Shown here piece by piece: positions 36,642-50,770 of a DNA stretch of 64,000 bases (positions are counted from its first letter, which is position 1; every line of letters starts with the position of its first letter). Source of the DNA: Oscheius tipulae (Eukaryota > Nematoda > Chromadorea > Rhabditida > Rhabditidae). A program made the translations under genes and the position numbers. The notes beneath the pieces were generated by a model. That model saw nothing but the letters and a program-made list of their open reading frames with translations. It searched no databases and was not told the origin of the DNA. The stretch spans positions 372,001 through 436,000 of the forward strand of contig JASJZH010000004.1 in assembly GCA_037178975.1 (NCBI GenBank). The letters run 5' to 3'.

Positions 36642-37091
36642 ATGCAGAGCGAGAAGGCAGGACTTACAATCGAATACGAGAAGTACATGAGGGAGGAAAG
36701 TGAGAACTTATTAGGAGTGAAGCACATCACGGCGCGTTATAGACGTATGCATTTATCGAGAAATAGTCTCACCTTATCAAAACGAATATTTAATTTTAAG
36801 CTCGCCGTTCCCAAATTTGAATTGAGTCATTTCGGCGCGAAGAAAAGTGAGAACGAATTTTACATGATGGGAACACGCGGTGGCATGAGGCGAGAATTTT
36901 TCTCGACCACGAGCATGTTTTGCAGGAAAAGAAGGCATATTTTATGGATAGAAGCCTTGGAGAAGGTAGAGATAGACAAAAACTGGAAAAGGAATCAAGG
37001 AAGACTGCCGAAAACCCAAAGTATATATCTTACACCAAATAGAACGTTTTCCAAGGCATTTTTTTACATTTTCGGTGGAGCCGATGCCTGA
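36642..37091 (+). CDS. Hypothetical basic protein, doubtful
   Basis: A 149-codon frame without introns, transcribed away from PP2A about 325 nt upstream of the PP2A start. The product would be Lys/Arg-rich, with no signal peptide, membrane segment or recognised motif. Composition (many Met, Arg, Phe, Lys) resembles random AT-balanced sequence more than the nearby real genes, and codon use is not biased like theirs. It is listed only because 450 nt without a stop is unusual here. It may be chance. Confidence 0.2.
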   Translation: MQSEKAGLTIEYEKYMREESENLLGVKHITARYRRMHLSRNSLTLSKRIFNFKLAVPKFELSHFGAKKSENEFYMMGTRGGMRREFFSTTSMFCRKRRHILWIEALEKVEIDKNWKRNQGRLPKTQSIYLTPNRTFSKAFFYIFGGADA

Positions 37092-40375
<3,284 letters not shown>

Positions 40376-40845
40376 AATAATTGAGAAGGGGGCTTTCGAG
40401 GAGAGAATGGACAGTGTCAAAGAGTGTTAGATACGAGAGGAACTGAGGAATAAAGGCATTGTTTTCTGAATTGGGTGTGATACAGAGAGACAGAAACCCA
40501 ACAGTTGGACGAACGTACTCTCTGTCAACTGACGCGACCATAAAAAGGTAAAGGTAAAGTTTCTATCCGGAAAAAGTTGCTACTCCCAGCATTCCCATTC
40601 ATACTTTCCCAATTGAGTAAAAACCATATCTGCTCCGAAGCCATTCGCATTCTTGACGCCTTGAAATAGGCTGTTTTCGTCACCCTGTTAGACTGCCTGC
40701 ACTCTGGGAACAACACAATATCAACAACAATGTTATTGTCTAGGGTACACTCATTGGTAATCGATCGATCGTCACTCCTGCCTCTCTCTGTCTCCCTGTG
40801 TTCTGCTCCTAGACTACGAAGTTACAGGGCCTAAACACTCCCAAA

Positions 40846-42621
40846 ATGACTCCTTCGAAGCCTTGGTCATCTCCTCCAGATGAGATCTCTGGCCAAAAAC
40901 ATGTCACCAAGTACTGGAAGGAACTTTCTGTTACTGACAAAAAGCAGCTTTCTGATCAGATCCGAGCCCTTGACCTAGGGTCAGCAATCCAACACTTTTA
41001 TGAATCCGAACATATCTACAAGTCTACACCGGACAATCTGACGCCAATACCTGAGGAATGCCGCCAGGTTTTGGGAGATCTCAACGAGGATCAGAAGAAT
41101 CACTACAGAAGAATTGGTCAGTCTCTGTCTCTCTCTGTTTCTGTACGTAAGATTTCAGGTCTCAAAGCTATTGCCAATGGCGAAGTCGCTACCCTGGTTA
41201 TGGCAGGTGGTCAGGCATCTCGTCTAGGGGCCGATTGTCCGAAGGGCTGTCTCCCTCTCGGCCTCAATATCTCACCCTGTGACTCACTGCTAGGCATCCA
41301 GGCTTCGAAGATAGCCGCTCTTCAAAAGATAGCAAAGCCGGAACATCCTGGTCCCGGTGAAAAAATCCAGTGGTGAGACACAGAGACACAGAAAGACGGT
41401 GAGACAGCAAGACAGAGACACTGAAGTGTCTAATGTTTCTTCACAGGATCGTGATGAGTTCCCACGAGAAAGAACACTCTATCCATGAACACCTAAAAAA
41501 GATTCTGCCAGAAGCTGGTCTCTCATGGGATCAGGTCACTCACATACACGCGCACGACGAAATTCCTTGTTTCGACTTTGATGGAAATGTCCTAATGTCA
41601 TCCAAGTCTACCATATTTTCCGCTCCTAGTATGATGAACAATTTGACGGGTCTTGATATGACAATTTAGATGGCAACGGAGGAATTTTTGTAGCTTTGTA
41701 TCCGTATCTGGAGGAGCTAAAGAGACGAGGAGTCAAATACTTTCACATCTACTGCATTGACAATATTTTGTGCAAGGTTGCAGATCCTACATTTATGGGC
41801 TACGCCATCGAGAAGAGAGCGGATATCGTGACCAAGGTGGGTGCAGAGAGACAACGAGACAGAAAGACAGAAAAACAGAGAGATAGAGAGCCAAAGAGGC
41901 AGAGAGACGGAGAGTGCGAAAGATTTTCAGTGCATTCCCAAGCGGATCGGTGAACGATGTGGCTCTGTTTGTCTAGACCATGGAAAGCCCCGAGTCACGG
42001 AATACAGTGAATTGGGTTCAGAACTCTCAAAAATGCTAACAGCTGACGGGAAACGGCCCCTGTTTGGAGATGTCTCCATAGCCAATCACTTTTTCAGCCT
42101 GAACTTCATTGAATCGTGAGCATTCTATAGATACAGTGATCACAAATTAAGGTTTTCCACCCCATCTTTTCAGCTTCCCTATCACAGAGCCATAAAAAAT
42201 GTCCTCATTTCTGTACCAAAACTGACAAATTCGTCAGGCCAGAGAAGCCAAATGGCATCAAGTTGGAACAGTGGATCTTTGATGTCTTCAAATTGAGCAA
42301 GTGAGCAAATGAATGGCTATAAAATTGGCACATTCAGGTCATTTCACGTCTGGATTGTGGACAAAGAGGACGAGTTCTCTCCTTTGAAAAATGCTGAATC
42401 TGAGGGTGTCGATTGTCTCTCGACTTGCAGAAAGGCTCTAGCGGAGCAGACACGAAAATGGGTTGAAAGGGCTGGAGCAAAAGTTCCGGTGGAGCCGGTC
42501 TACGTGAGATCAGGGGCCAGTTATGACGGCGAGGTGAGTTTTCATTGGTACAGAGATAGAGAGATAAAGAGTCTGTCAGGGTCTCCAGAATGGTAAGATA
42601 ATCTCGGAAGCAGTCGGCTAA
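40846..42621 (+). CDS. uap1: UDP-N-acetylglucosamine pyrophosphorylase
   Basis: Eight exons: 40846-41116, 41159-41372, 41447-41628, 41670-41836, 41931-42115, 42190-42300, 42338-42533, 42589-42621; about 452 aa, all phases consistent. It makes UDP-GlcNAc from UTP and GlcNAc-1-phosphate in the cytosol, feeding glycosylation and, where present, chitin synthesis. Family marks: the nucleotide loop VMAGGQASRLG followed by PKG; YCIDNILCKVADPTFMGY; TEYSEL; IANHFF; RPEKPNGIKLEQWIFDVF; DEFSPLKNA. Oddities: the usual GTRLG is ASRLG; the conserved APDGNGG is read APNGNGG with the best donor (41629); and the protein is about 50-60 residues shorter than human UAP1, mainly at the C-terminus, where the last exon adds only NGKIISEAVG. 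The last exon and the 41628 junction are the least certain. Confidence 0.88.
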
Positions 42622-42957
42622 TAATCGCCTCATCCCTAATGGCTCCCAACACTGCGAGCCACCCAATCATCATCAAAGCAACTGTTATGAGTGATAGGCC
42701 GAAAATGTCTGTGATTTGTTTCTTCCAGAAGTTTTTGTTTTCCGATAACAGAATGAATGTCGTCCTTTGGTACTTCTGCTTCAAACTCAGCAGCTACTGG
42801 AATGTCCTTTTCTCTGGTGCGGCGATACTCATTCATCAATTTCCGACCACAACGTAGGGAGAAGTGGCGATAGAGAAAAACAAGGAGACAGGAGACTGAG
42901 ATTGAGACCGAGAGACAGGGACAGAGGTATAGGGACAGGGCTGAGACAGAGACATGG

Positions 42958-43225
42958 AAATAGGGACAGTTCGAGCCATTGCAATTGGATACAGGAACAT
43001 CAACAAAGTCAACAGGATCTAGTCTGAAGCCAGAACGAGAACAGCAGAGAAACAGCATCTAGGGCATTTACGCCTGTAGCTTTCACCGTAACAGAACAGA
43101 CATTCAACTTCTCGACCTTTCACGGATTTGTTCCTTCCAGGCAATGGGCAACAGCTCATCTTCTCCTCCTCTCTTGCCCGGATCCTTCCACTCTCCTAAA
43201 AGCTTCGAACAACAAAGGTTTTGGA
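42958..43225 (+). repeat. Duplicated segment, copy 1 (upstream of nPKC exons)
   Basis: About 265 nt closely related to 50015-50300 (inverted) and partly to 49785-49925 (direct). Shared words: TTGCAATTGGATAC, CAACAAAGTCAACAG, CGCCTGTAGC, ACCGTAACAGAACAGAC, GATTTGTTCCTTCCAG, CTTCGAACAACAA. The 50-kb copy is an open frame giving SYCNWIQKYQQSQQKLAQ and GNSSSSRPL, so the segment may derive from an exon. Just after copy 1 comes AACAAAGGTTTTGGAAAAG, which reads NKGFGK like a kinase glycine loop, raising the possibility that the source is the linker ahead of the nPKC kinase domain. Confidence 0.6.
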
Positions 43226-43375
43226 AAAGTATCTCTACTTCTGTCTTTCTGTCACAAAACAATTAGCGCATTGGATCAGAGCGCTATCAGCCTTCCCTTA
43301 CGGTTCTGAGGGTTTCCATGAAATACCAAACACCGCTGTGGATCTATGAAAGAGCCCAAGGAGCCAGAAATTCTG

Positions 43376-45166
<1,791 letters not shown>

Positions 45167-45777
45167 GAGCCTTCTACTGTTTCCCACCCATTCCGTACCG
45201 GTATCCCAACTTTTTTTTGTGTGGAAATCGAAGAAAACGTGGCTCACTCATACATAATAGCCCCCAGAAGATGAATCTCTCCTTCCCACACTTGAAGAAA
45301 AGTCATATCTTCCCTTAGAACAATGAAAACTGCGAACTTTCACCGTATTTTCACATTTTTCGGCCCCAAGACCAAGTTTTCGAACTTTCCGTGTTTTACG
45401 CAATTGTAGTCCGGAACAAATGCTACTAGTTTGTAGAACATACTAAACTTGAAAAACGTCGTCTTGGGACCAAAACCTACAGAATTAGAAGAAGACTGTT
45501 GCAAATAAAGTGTAAGTAGAAGGAAATCAGAATCTTATGCATTTTTATTATTTTCGGTTTTGTATTCATGCATTTGTTCACGCACTTTTACATCGAAGTT
45601 GTAAGGTTGAGAGATGTGATGGAGGATTTATTTCAAAAAGATCGAAAGACGTAAAGTTTACGTTGTCCAGAATTCGGATCCGCAGCCATAGCAAAACTTC
45701 TCAATTATTCCATCAATACGCGTCTTATCAGTCTCTCTTCGCTGTGCACTCACTTATATTATCTTGTTTCCACGACA
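45167..45777. other. Spacer between nPKC and TKL kinase
   Basis: No coding exon supported. It contains the nPKC poly-A signal (about 45505) and the presumed promoter of the next kinase. Confidence 0.5.
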
Positions 45778-47585
45778 ATGGCTGAGGACTCGGCATCTTT
45801 AGATGTGGAGATTTTTTACGTAAAAGATCTAGAAGTAAGGGAGGAACTCGGCAGAGGAGGAGAAGCTTTTGTCTATAAAGCTAACTCTGTAGTCTACGGG
45901 TGAGTGTTTTTGTTCGAAAAAGGAAAGAGAGACGTTGTTTTAGATCCTTAGCATTGAAAGTTTATAAAACGGGTCTTCCAGAAGATTTCATGAAGGAGGT
46001 TAATATTTTGATGAAGGTAGGCAAAAAATTAGTGCCAGAAAGGCATAAAAACAGGTAACCAGGATTATTTTAGAGACAGCAGCACCCTAACATTATCCAA
46101 TTGTTCGGACTCCTTCGTGGCTCAGATCCTTGGACAGACAACGGCTTCAAGGGCTATGTAATGGAGTTTAGTGACAGGGGAAGTTTAGATTCAGGTAAAA
46201 GCTTTTCCTCAGATCTTAAATTTGTTCAGTGATTCATAATGGAACCATTCAATACTCATATAAGGATGTTTATGGCTGGATCCTTTGTGTCAGTCGCGGT
46301 CTCGTCTACCTCCATAAAGCCAAAATTATTCATCGAGACATCAAACCAAAAAAGTTTGTTTTCTAAATTTCGAATTTCTAACCGTTTTCGTGTTTCTTTT
46401 GCACAATCACTAGCACTTTTCGCGGCCAATCTGCCTTCTTCTGTTTATCATTTCCGCTACTACCCTACATTTGGCCAACCGCTTGAACTTGTCATTCTTT
46501 TCTATGTGAACTTTCTCTTCCTGCCAGGCGTGTCTGGAACCTCTCAAATTGTACTCGTTTGCCTGAATATGTCAAACCTCTCAGTCTATGGGATCAGTCC
46601 CCTATATAGTTGGCATTGAGTGCTTCAGGAACCTGTCGCAACTTTCAACGTTTAACACACAAATTAAGCATGCTTGTGATGCGAGATGGTACTGTGAAAT
46701 TGTCTGATTTTGGAGAAGCTAAGAATCTGGACGAGACAAATTCTTACAAACTGTAAGTAGCATATATTATTCCGTTTTAAACATATGTGTTTACAGCCAC
46801 GGTACTCGCAGTTACATGGCTCCTGAAGTTTTCTTTGAAAGCGCTTACTCTACAGCCAGTGATATGTATGCTCTCTCGATATCGATTTGGGAAATGTTTC
46901 ATCGCAGGTATTCCCTACTTATTTTTTTACGGAAATCTTTCGGCGATACAATTGTCTTCCTGAACAACAGGACTCAAAGCGATACTTTCAATACCTAAAG
47001 AGCACCGAAGCCCGTCCAATTTGTGACGATAGCTTGCCGCAGAGGATCAAGATACTTCTTCAGAAAGGATGGGCAACGAATCCGCTTGCCCGTCCACAGG
47101 TCTTAGAAATAATCAACTATGTAATGACACTAGAAGTAGTTCAACTTGTTCGCCCGGCTGAAACAGTCGTGGACATCGGGCCAGATTTGGGTGATTTCAA
47201 AGGCAATCTCAAACTTGCGAGTCAAGAAGTGAAAGACAAGACGAATCTGCAGGAGAAATTATATATAGCTCCGAAAAACGTGATGTATTTGATGGCAGGC
47301 CTCGGGCTGGAAGAGAAACTGGCAGAAACGCAGGAGTTGAAGCCATTGCAAATACTGACGAGGAGGTACGGGACTGACGAAGAGGTACAGGAGGATATTC
47401 ACGAAGACCCGCTGCTGTCAGTCTTTCCACTATACCGTAATCAAGGTTGGATATCGTTGAAGATGTTGTCCCTCGCGAGCGTAATGTTGAGAGATAAGTT
47501 GACAAGACCAGCTTATTTTGGTCCTGGGATGCTGGACAGAAAAGTCCACAAACATGGCGAAGGATTCATTTTAAAAGATAAATAA
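45778..47585 (+). CDS. TKL-type (TAK1/RIPK-like) protein kinase, one frame break
   Basis: Exons 45778-45899, 45944-46016, 46074-46194, 46230-46353, 46669-46752, 46797-46907, then a final exon ending at the stop at 47585. Kinase motifs in order: GRGGEAFVYKA (glycine loop), LALKVY (invariant Lys), HPNIIQLFG, VMEFSDRGSLD, IIHRDIKPKN (catalytic loop), LSDFGEA (DFG), MAPEVFF (APE), DMYALSISIWEMFHR, and WATNPLARP. The order and the hydrophobic HPNIIQLFG suggest a TAK1- or RIPK-like Ser/Thr kinase. About 150 C-terminal residues show no known domain. Problem: the exon ending at 46907 (phase 2) does not join in frame to the DSKRYFQYLKSTEARP frame. Reading through would need a one-base shift at the T7 run at 46922-46928. 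Sequencing error, pseudogenisation or an unseen junction are all possible. Introns are 35-44 nt except one of 315 nt. Confidence 0.65.
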
Positions 47586-48012
47586 TGGAAGCAAAGCTAC
47601 GTTCAGACAGCAGGTATCTGTCTCATAAGAATTTAAACTTGAAAAAGCTTATCTGATACCTGTCTCGGATGTAAGACTATATACCTCTTACCAGTCGCTT
47701 ACCCAGTACTCTTTGGAACTGTTTGACTCTTCAAACTTGTCTTTTCAACTCTAATCTGGGATAACAGTTGATAGAAAAGTCCATAAACAAGTGTTATCCC
47801 AGAGTAGTGTTGACTTGTGTCGCAGATGGACGCCTTTTGCAAATAGTAAAAGTAGGAAGGATAGGATAAATTGAACTTTGTTGTTGACTGTTGAATATGA
47901 TACTACCCGAAGAAGATGAGAATTTTGTTGTTCGGTCGTTCTGCCTCTGTCGCAGAGAAGGAGCCGGGAAAATTAGCCTATTGACCTAAACATGAAATAC
48001 TAGTTTGCAGGG
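47586..48012. other. Spacer with dispersed repeat
   Basis: Holds the partner copy of the 23305-23385 repeat (47782-47868). A TTTGCAG directly before the EPS8 start codon looks like a splice acceptor, so upstream EPS8 exons may once have existed, but none is recognised here. Confidence 0.5.
47782..47868 (+). repeat. Dispersed repeat unit (partner at 23305-23385)
   Basis: Shares TTATCCCAGA, GTTGACTTGTGTCGCAGA and GTAGGAAGGAT with the TRPA-intron copy. An inverted CTGGGATAAC at about 47750 gives this copy a short hairpin arm. Confidence 0.65.
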
Positions 48013-49734
48013 ATGCCCCAATACCCGGCTGACGACGCGAGCATCAGTAGCGACAGCTCGGAGCTCTTCGGAAAGGAGATCAACACTCTGAACAAATGTT
48101 TCGACGACATTGAACTCTTCGTGGCCCGGACCCAGTCAGCAACCATAGCACTGATGGAACTGGAACAGCAGGTATGGTGAAATTTGATCGATCTACTGTT
48201 TTTCTGATTGAAGTCACGTTCCGGTTGATTTCCCGGAATATTCTTTCCTTTTAGGGTATCGCTGATTCTAAAACCAAGCCGGATGCAAAAGTTCAAGCTA
48301 ACGATCAGAAATTACACTTCTAATGCCATCTTCTCTTTTCTGTTCTTTCTATTTTCCTTTTTGAGCCATAAGATTCATACCACGAAAAGATCGGTCAATT
48401 AGGTCGTTTCAACCTCACAAAGCCGTTTATTGTGAATCCAGAAGATCTCGCACTTTATGTAAAAATTGTATGTGTGCGAAACAATACGAACTTATAATTT
48501 TGGAGAGAATATGCGAGCCATCGTCTTCGAATATGCAGAAATGATTAAACATTACGGAAATGCTGAATATTCAATAGGCTGAAGCTGATTTTCTAGTTCC
48601 TGAATAGTCAGGAAGGAAGGATGCATTAGTTCTGTAGCAGACCATGTCTTTCGCTTTCCTTGAAACACTTTGTGCTTCGAAATATTTTGCAAGCTTGGTG
48701 TTTTTGATGTCTTCTATAGGACAGAAACAGGAATGCCGATAGCGAAAATTTTGGCCAAAAAACAATCTGTATCAACTGCTTCTCTATACGGTACTCTTGA
48801 AACAAATCGGAAAAACAGTGAAAGTAAGGGTGACTCATTTCGGAAAGATACTGTTCCTATTCCGATCAGGCAATGTCTCCTTGCGACATTTGTAGCTTTC
48901 ATAGCATTTTTGAAACACAAATAACTGTCGAAGTTTCAAAACTGGACTACCTAGATTTCCAAATTACAGGATGCACAATACCACCGTGATCCGACTCCGA
49001 ATGGAATGCTGGCCATGGGGGCTCAACTGCCCCTGGCGAATGAATATGCGGATGTTTTGCGAAAGTTCAAACACTCTTTCAACCTGCTGGCCAAGCTTAA
49101 AGGTCACATCCATGACCCCGATGCCCCCGAGTTGCTGCATCACCTCTTCTCGTCCCTGGCAATGATTTTGGGCTCGTGCCATTGGGGACTGAGGAGAAAT
49201 ATCGCTCCGCTGGTTGGTTCAAATGCTTATACAGTTTTTGAGTTGCTGGATGAGATATGATAGTCCTAAGAAAACACAAGTTTGATGCCAGCTGCTTATA
49301 AGTATTTGATGAAACATAAAAAGTTTGGAAGCCTCAGTTTCTGATGAAATTTAGAATTTTTCGTGGTTTGTGTTTAAAAAAAAGGGGAAAATTCTAGGTT
49401 GTCGCCCCTCTGCTCTCCCTGGAAGCCCGTGAACTTTTGCAAAACTGCCTGAGCAGGGAAGAATTCGATATCTGGATGAGTCTCGGCGAAGCGTGGAGGA
49501 CACCTCCGTAAGTTTATTATTACTTTTTTTTGTCGCTGCTTGGGATTGGTAACGTAGGCTCTAGCAGAAATTGACTATAATGACCGGGTGAAATCGTATC
49601 CAAGAAACGTAGCGAAGGTGTCAGCGAGATCTTCTAGCATGCTATGCGAAGTTTTTTTCTGATCAAAGATTTCCAGAGAGGACTGGCTCGATGCGCTGCC
49701 CCTGCCCTACAGGCCTGTCTTTTCCGACGTGTAA
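48013..49734 (+). CDS. EPS8-like protein, middle region only (partial)
   Basis: Exons 48013-48172, about 48975-49213, about 49399-49509 and about 49675-49734. The first encodes KEINTLNKCFDDIELFVART, the EPS8 segment that follows the PTB domain. The second encodes EYADVLRKFKHSFNLLAKLK then HIHDPDAPELLHHLFSSLAM. The third and fourth encode FDIWMSLGEAW and EDWLDALPLPYRP then a stop. Family role: actin capping and bundling and EGFR/Rac signalling. The upstream PTB domain and downstream SH3 and actin-binding regions of EPS8 are not found on either side, so this is a fragment, a very short relative, or part of a gene with distant exons. An acceptor-like TTGCAG precedes 48013. The 49213 donor is uncertain because reading on gives a stop at 49258. 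Confidence 0.6.
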
Positions 49735-49784
49735 CGGAGACAACAGAAACTAGCGCGAGGCCAGAACTATGAGGAGAGCAATGA

Positions 49785-49925
49785 AAAATCCACGGGCTTT
49801 ACGCCTGTAGCTTGCACCGTAACAGAACAGACAATCAGAATATTCCACCAACTTCCACAGATTTGTTAATCGCAGTACGCGGTGGAGCAGCTCGTCTTCC
49901 TGTTCTATCTTCAGTACTAGCCGAT
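49785..49925 (+). repeat. Duplicated segment, copy 2
   Basis: Shorter direct copy of the 42958-43225 segment: ACGCCTGTAGCTTGCACCGT, AACAGAACAGAC, CACAGATTTGTTAATCGCAG, CAGCTCGTCTTCCTG. It faces copy 3 across about 90 nt, so the two form an imperfect inverted pair. Confidence 0.7.
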
Positions 49926-49957
49926 TTCGAAGCTTTTAGTTTACAAGAGGCCTCTTG

Positions 49958-49998
49958 TTAGCAGCAACGGAAGTGGCTTCAATCGCTACATCACCGCC
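49958..49998 (+). pseudogene. 41-bp copy of UBA1 exon 1
   Basis: Matches 53053-53093 in UBA1 exon 1 (TTAGCAGCAACGGAAGTGGC onward) with one mismatch over 41 bp, in the same orientation, about 3.1 kb upstream. It sits between the inverted copies 2 and 3 of the duplicated segment. This is far above chance and indicates capture or duplication of a gene fragment. Confidence 0.85.
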
Positions 49999-50014
49999 TT
50001 TTCTTTTTCAATTA

Positions 50015-50337
50015 GATTGTTGTTCGAAGATTTCAAAAGAGTGGTCCCGGGAAGTAATGATGAGAGGACGAGAAGACGAGCTGTTCCCCACTTCGTTCTG
50101 GAAGGAACAAATCTGTGGAGGACGATAGTATGTACTACTTAATGACTGTTCTGTTACTGCGGAAGCTACAGGAGTAAAGGCCCTGGATGCTATTTCTTTG
50201 CCGCCCTCGTAGCTCTGGCCCTGTGCTAATTTCTGTTGACTTTGTTGATATTTTTGTATCCAATTGCAATAGCTCGGACTGGTCCTTGCCACTCTGTCCC
50301 TGTCTCTTTGTTGAAAAAAAGGAATCGGTTCATGCAT
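50015..50337 (-). repeat. Duplicated segment, copy 3 (open frame of ~109 codons)
   Basis: Inverted relative of 42958-43225. On the minus strand it stays open from 50337 to 50008, giving YCNWIQKYQQSQQKLAQ, ASRAFTPVASAVTEQ and VGNSSSSRPL. The 43-kb copy has stops and frameshifts relative to this. The open frame could be a living exon or simply the least-damaged copy. It lies just downstream of SNRPF on the same strand. Confidence 0.65.
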
Positions 50338-50382
50338 AAAATCGAAATTAACAGGATGAAAATAGAGAGATCGTTCTGGAGC

Positions 50383-50770
50383 TTAGGCTTCCATCTCGTT
50401 GTCGACGCCGCCGATGTAGAGCACGTTGTTGCATCTGAAACAATCGATTTTTGTTTTTTTTTTGTATTCTTTTGGCTGTGAAAGTAGCTACACGAAACAA
50501 ACGATTCTACCTGATCAAAATTTCTCCAAGATTGCCCTGATTGTTGCCGTCGATCCACTCTTCGGCGTTGGCCATCTGCAGATTCATGTAGCCGTCGACC
50601 GAGACGAGAATTCCTGCGAAATGGGTTCTCAGCAAGGAAAAATGGGAAAATGACCAAGAAAACGGACCTCTATACTCCATTCCCCACTTGAGCTTGCAGA
50701 CGACGGGCTTTCCGGTCAGACTGTTGAGGAAGGGCTTCGGGTTGACTGGAGTGAAGCCGGCTGTTGCCAT
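50383..50770 (-). CDS. SNRPF: Small nuclear ribonucleoprotein F (Sm-F)
   Basis: Three exons: 50770-50668, 50613-50511, 50434-50383; 86 aa, the same length as human SNRPF. Sm1 motif: [18 protein letters not shown] then [13 protein letters not shown]; Sm2 motif: [13 protein letters not shown]. It forms the F subunit of the heptameric Sm ring on U1, U2, U4 and U5 snRNAs in spliceosome assembly. The start [14 protein letters not shown] fits the family. Ends in VDNEMEA. It is divergent from UBA1, separated by a 2.3-kb shared upstream region. Confidence 0.97.

Noticed and set aside
42542-43058. Two overlapping minus-strand frames downstream of UAP1, one with a possible membrane helix (LITVALMMIGWLAVLGAI)
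   Set aside because: The coding-like parts lie in two different frames with no workable splice joining them, and partly overlap microsatellite and UAP1's last exon. A small membrane protein is not excluded but cannot be supported.
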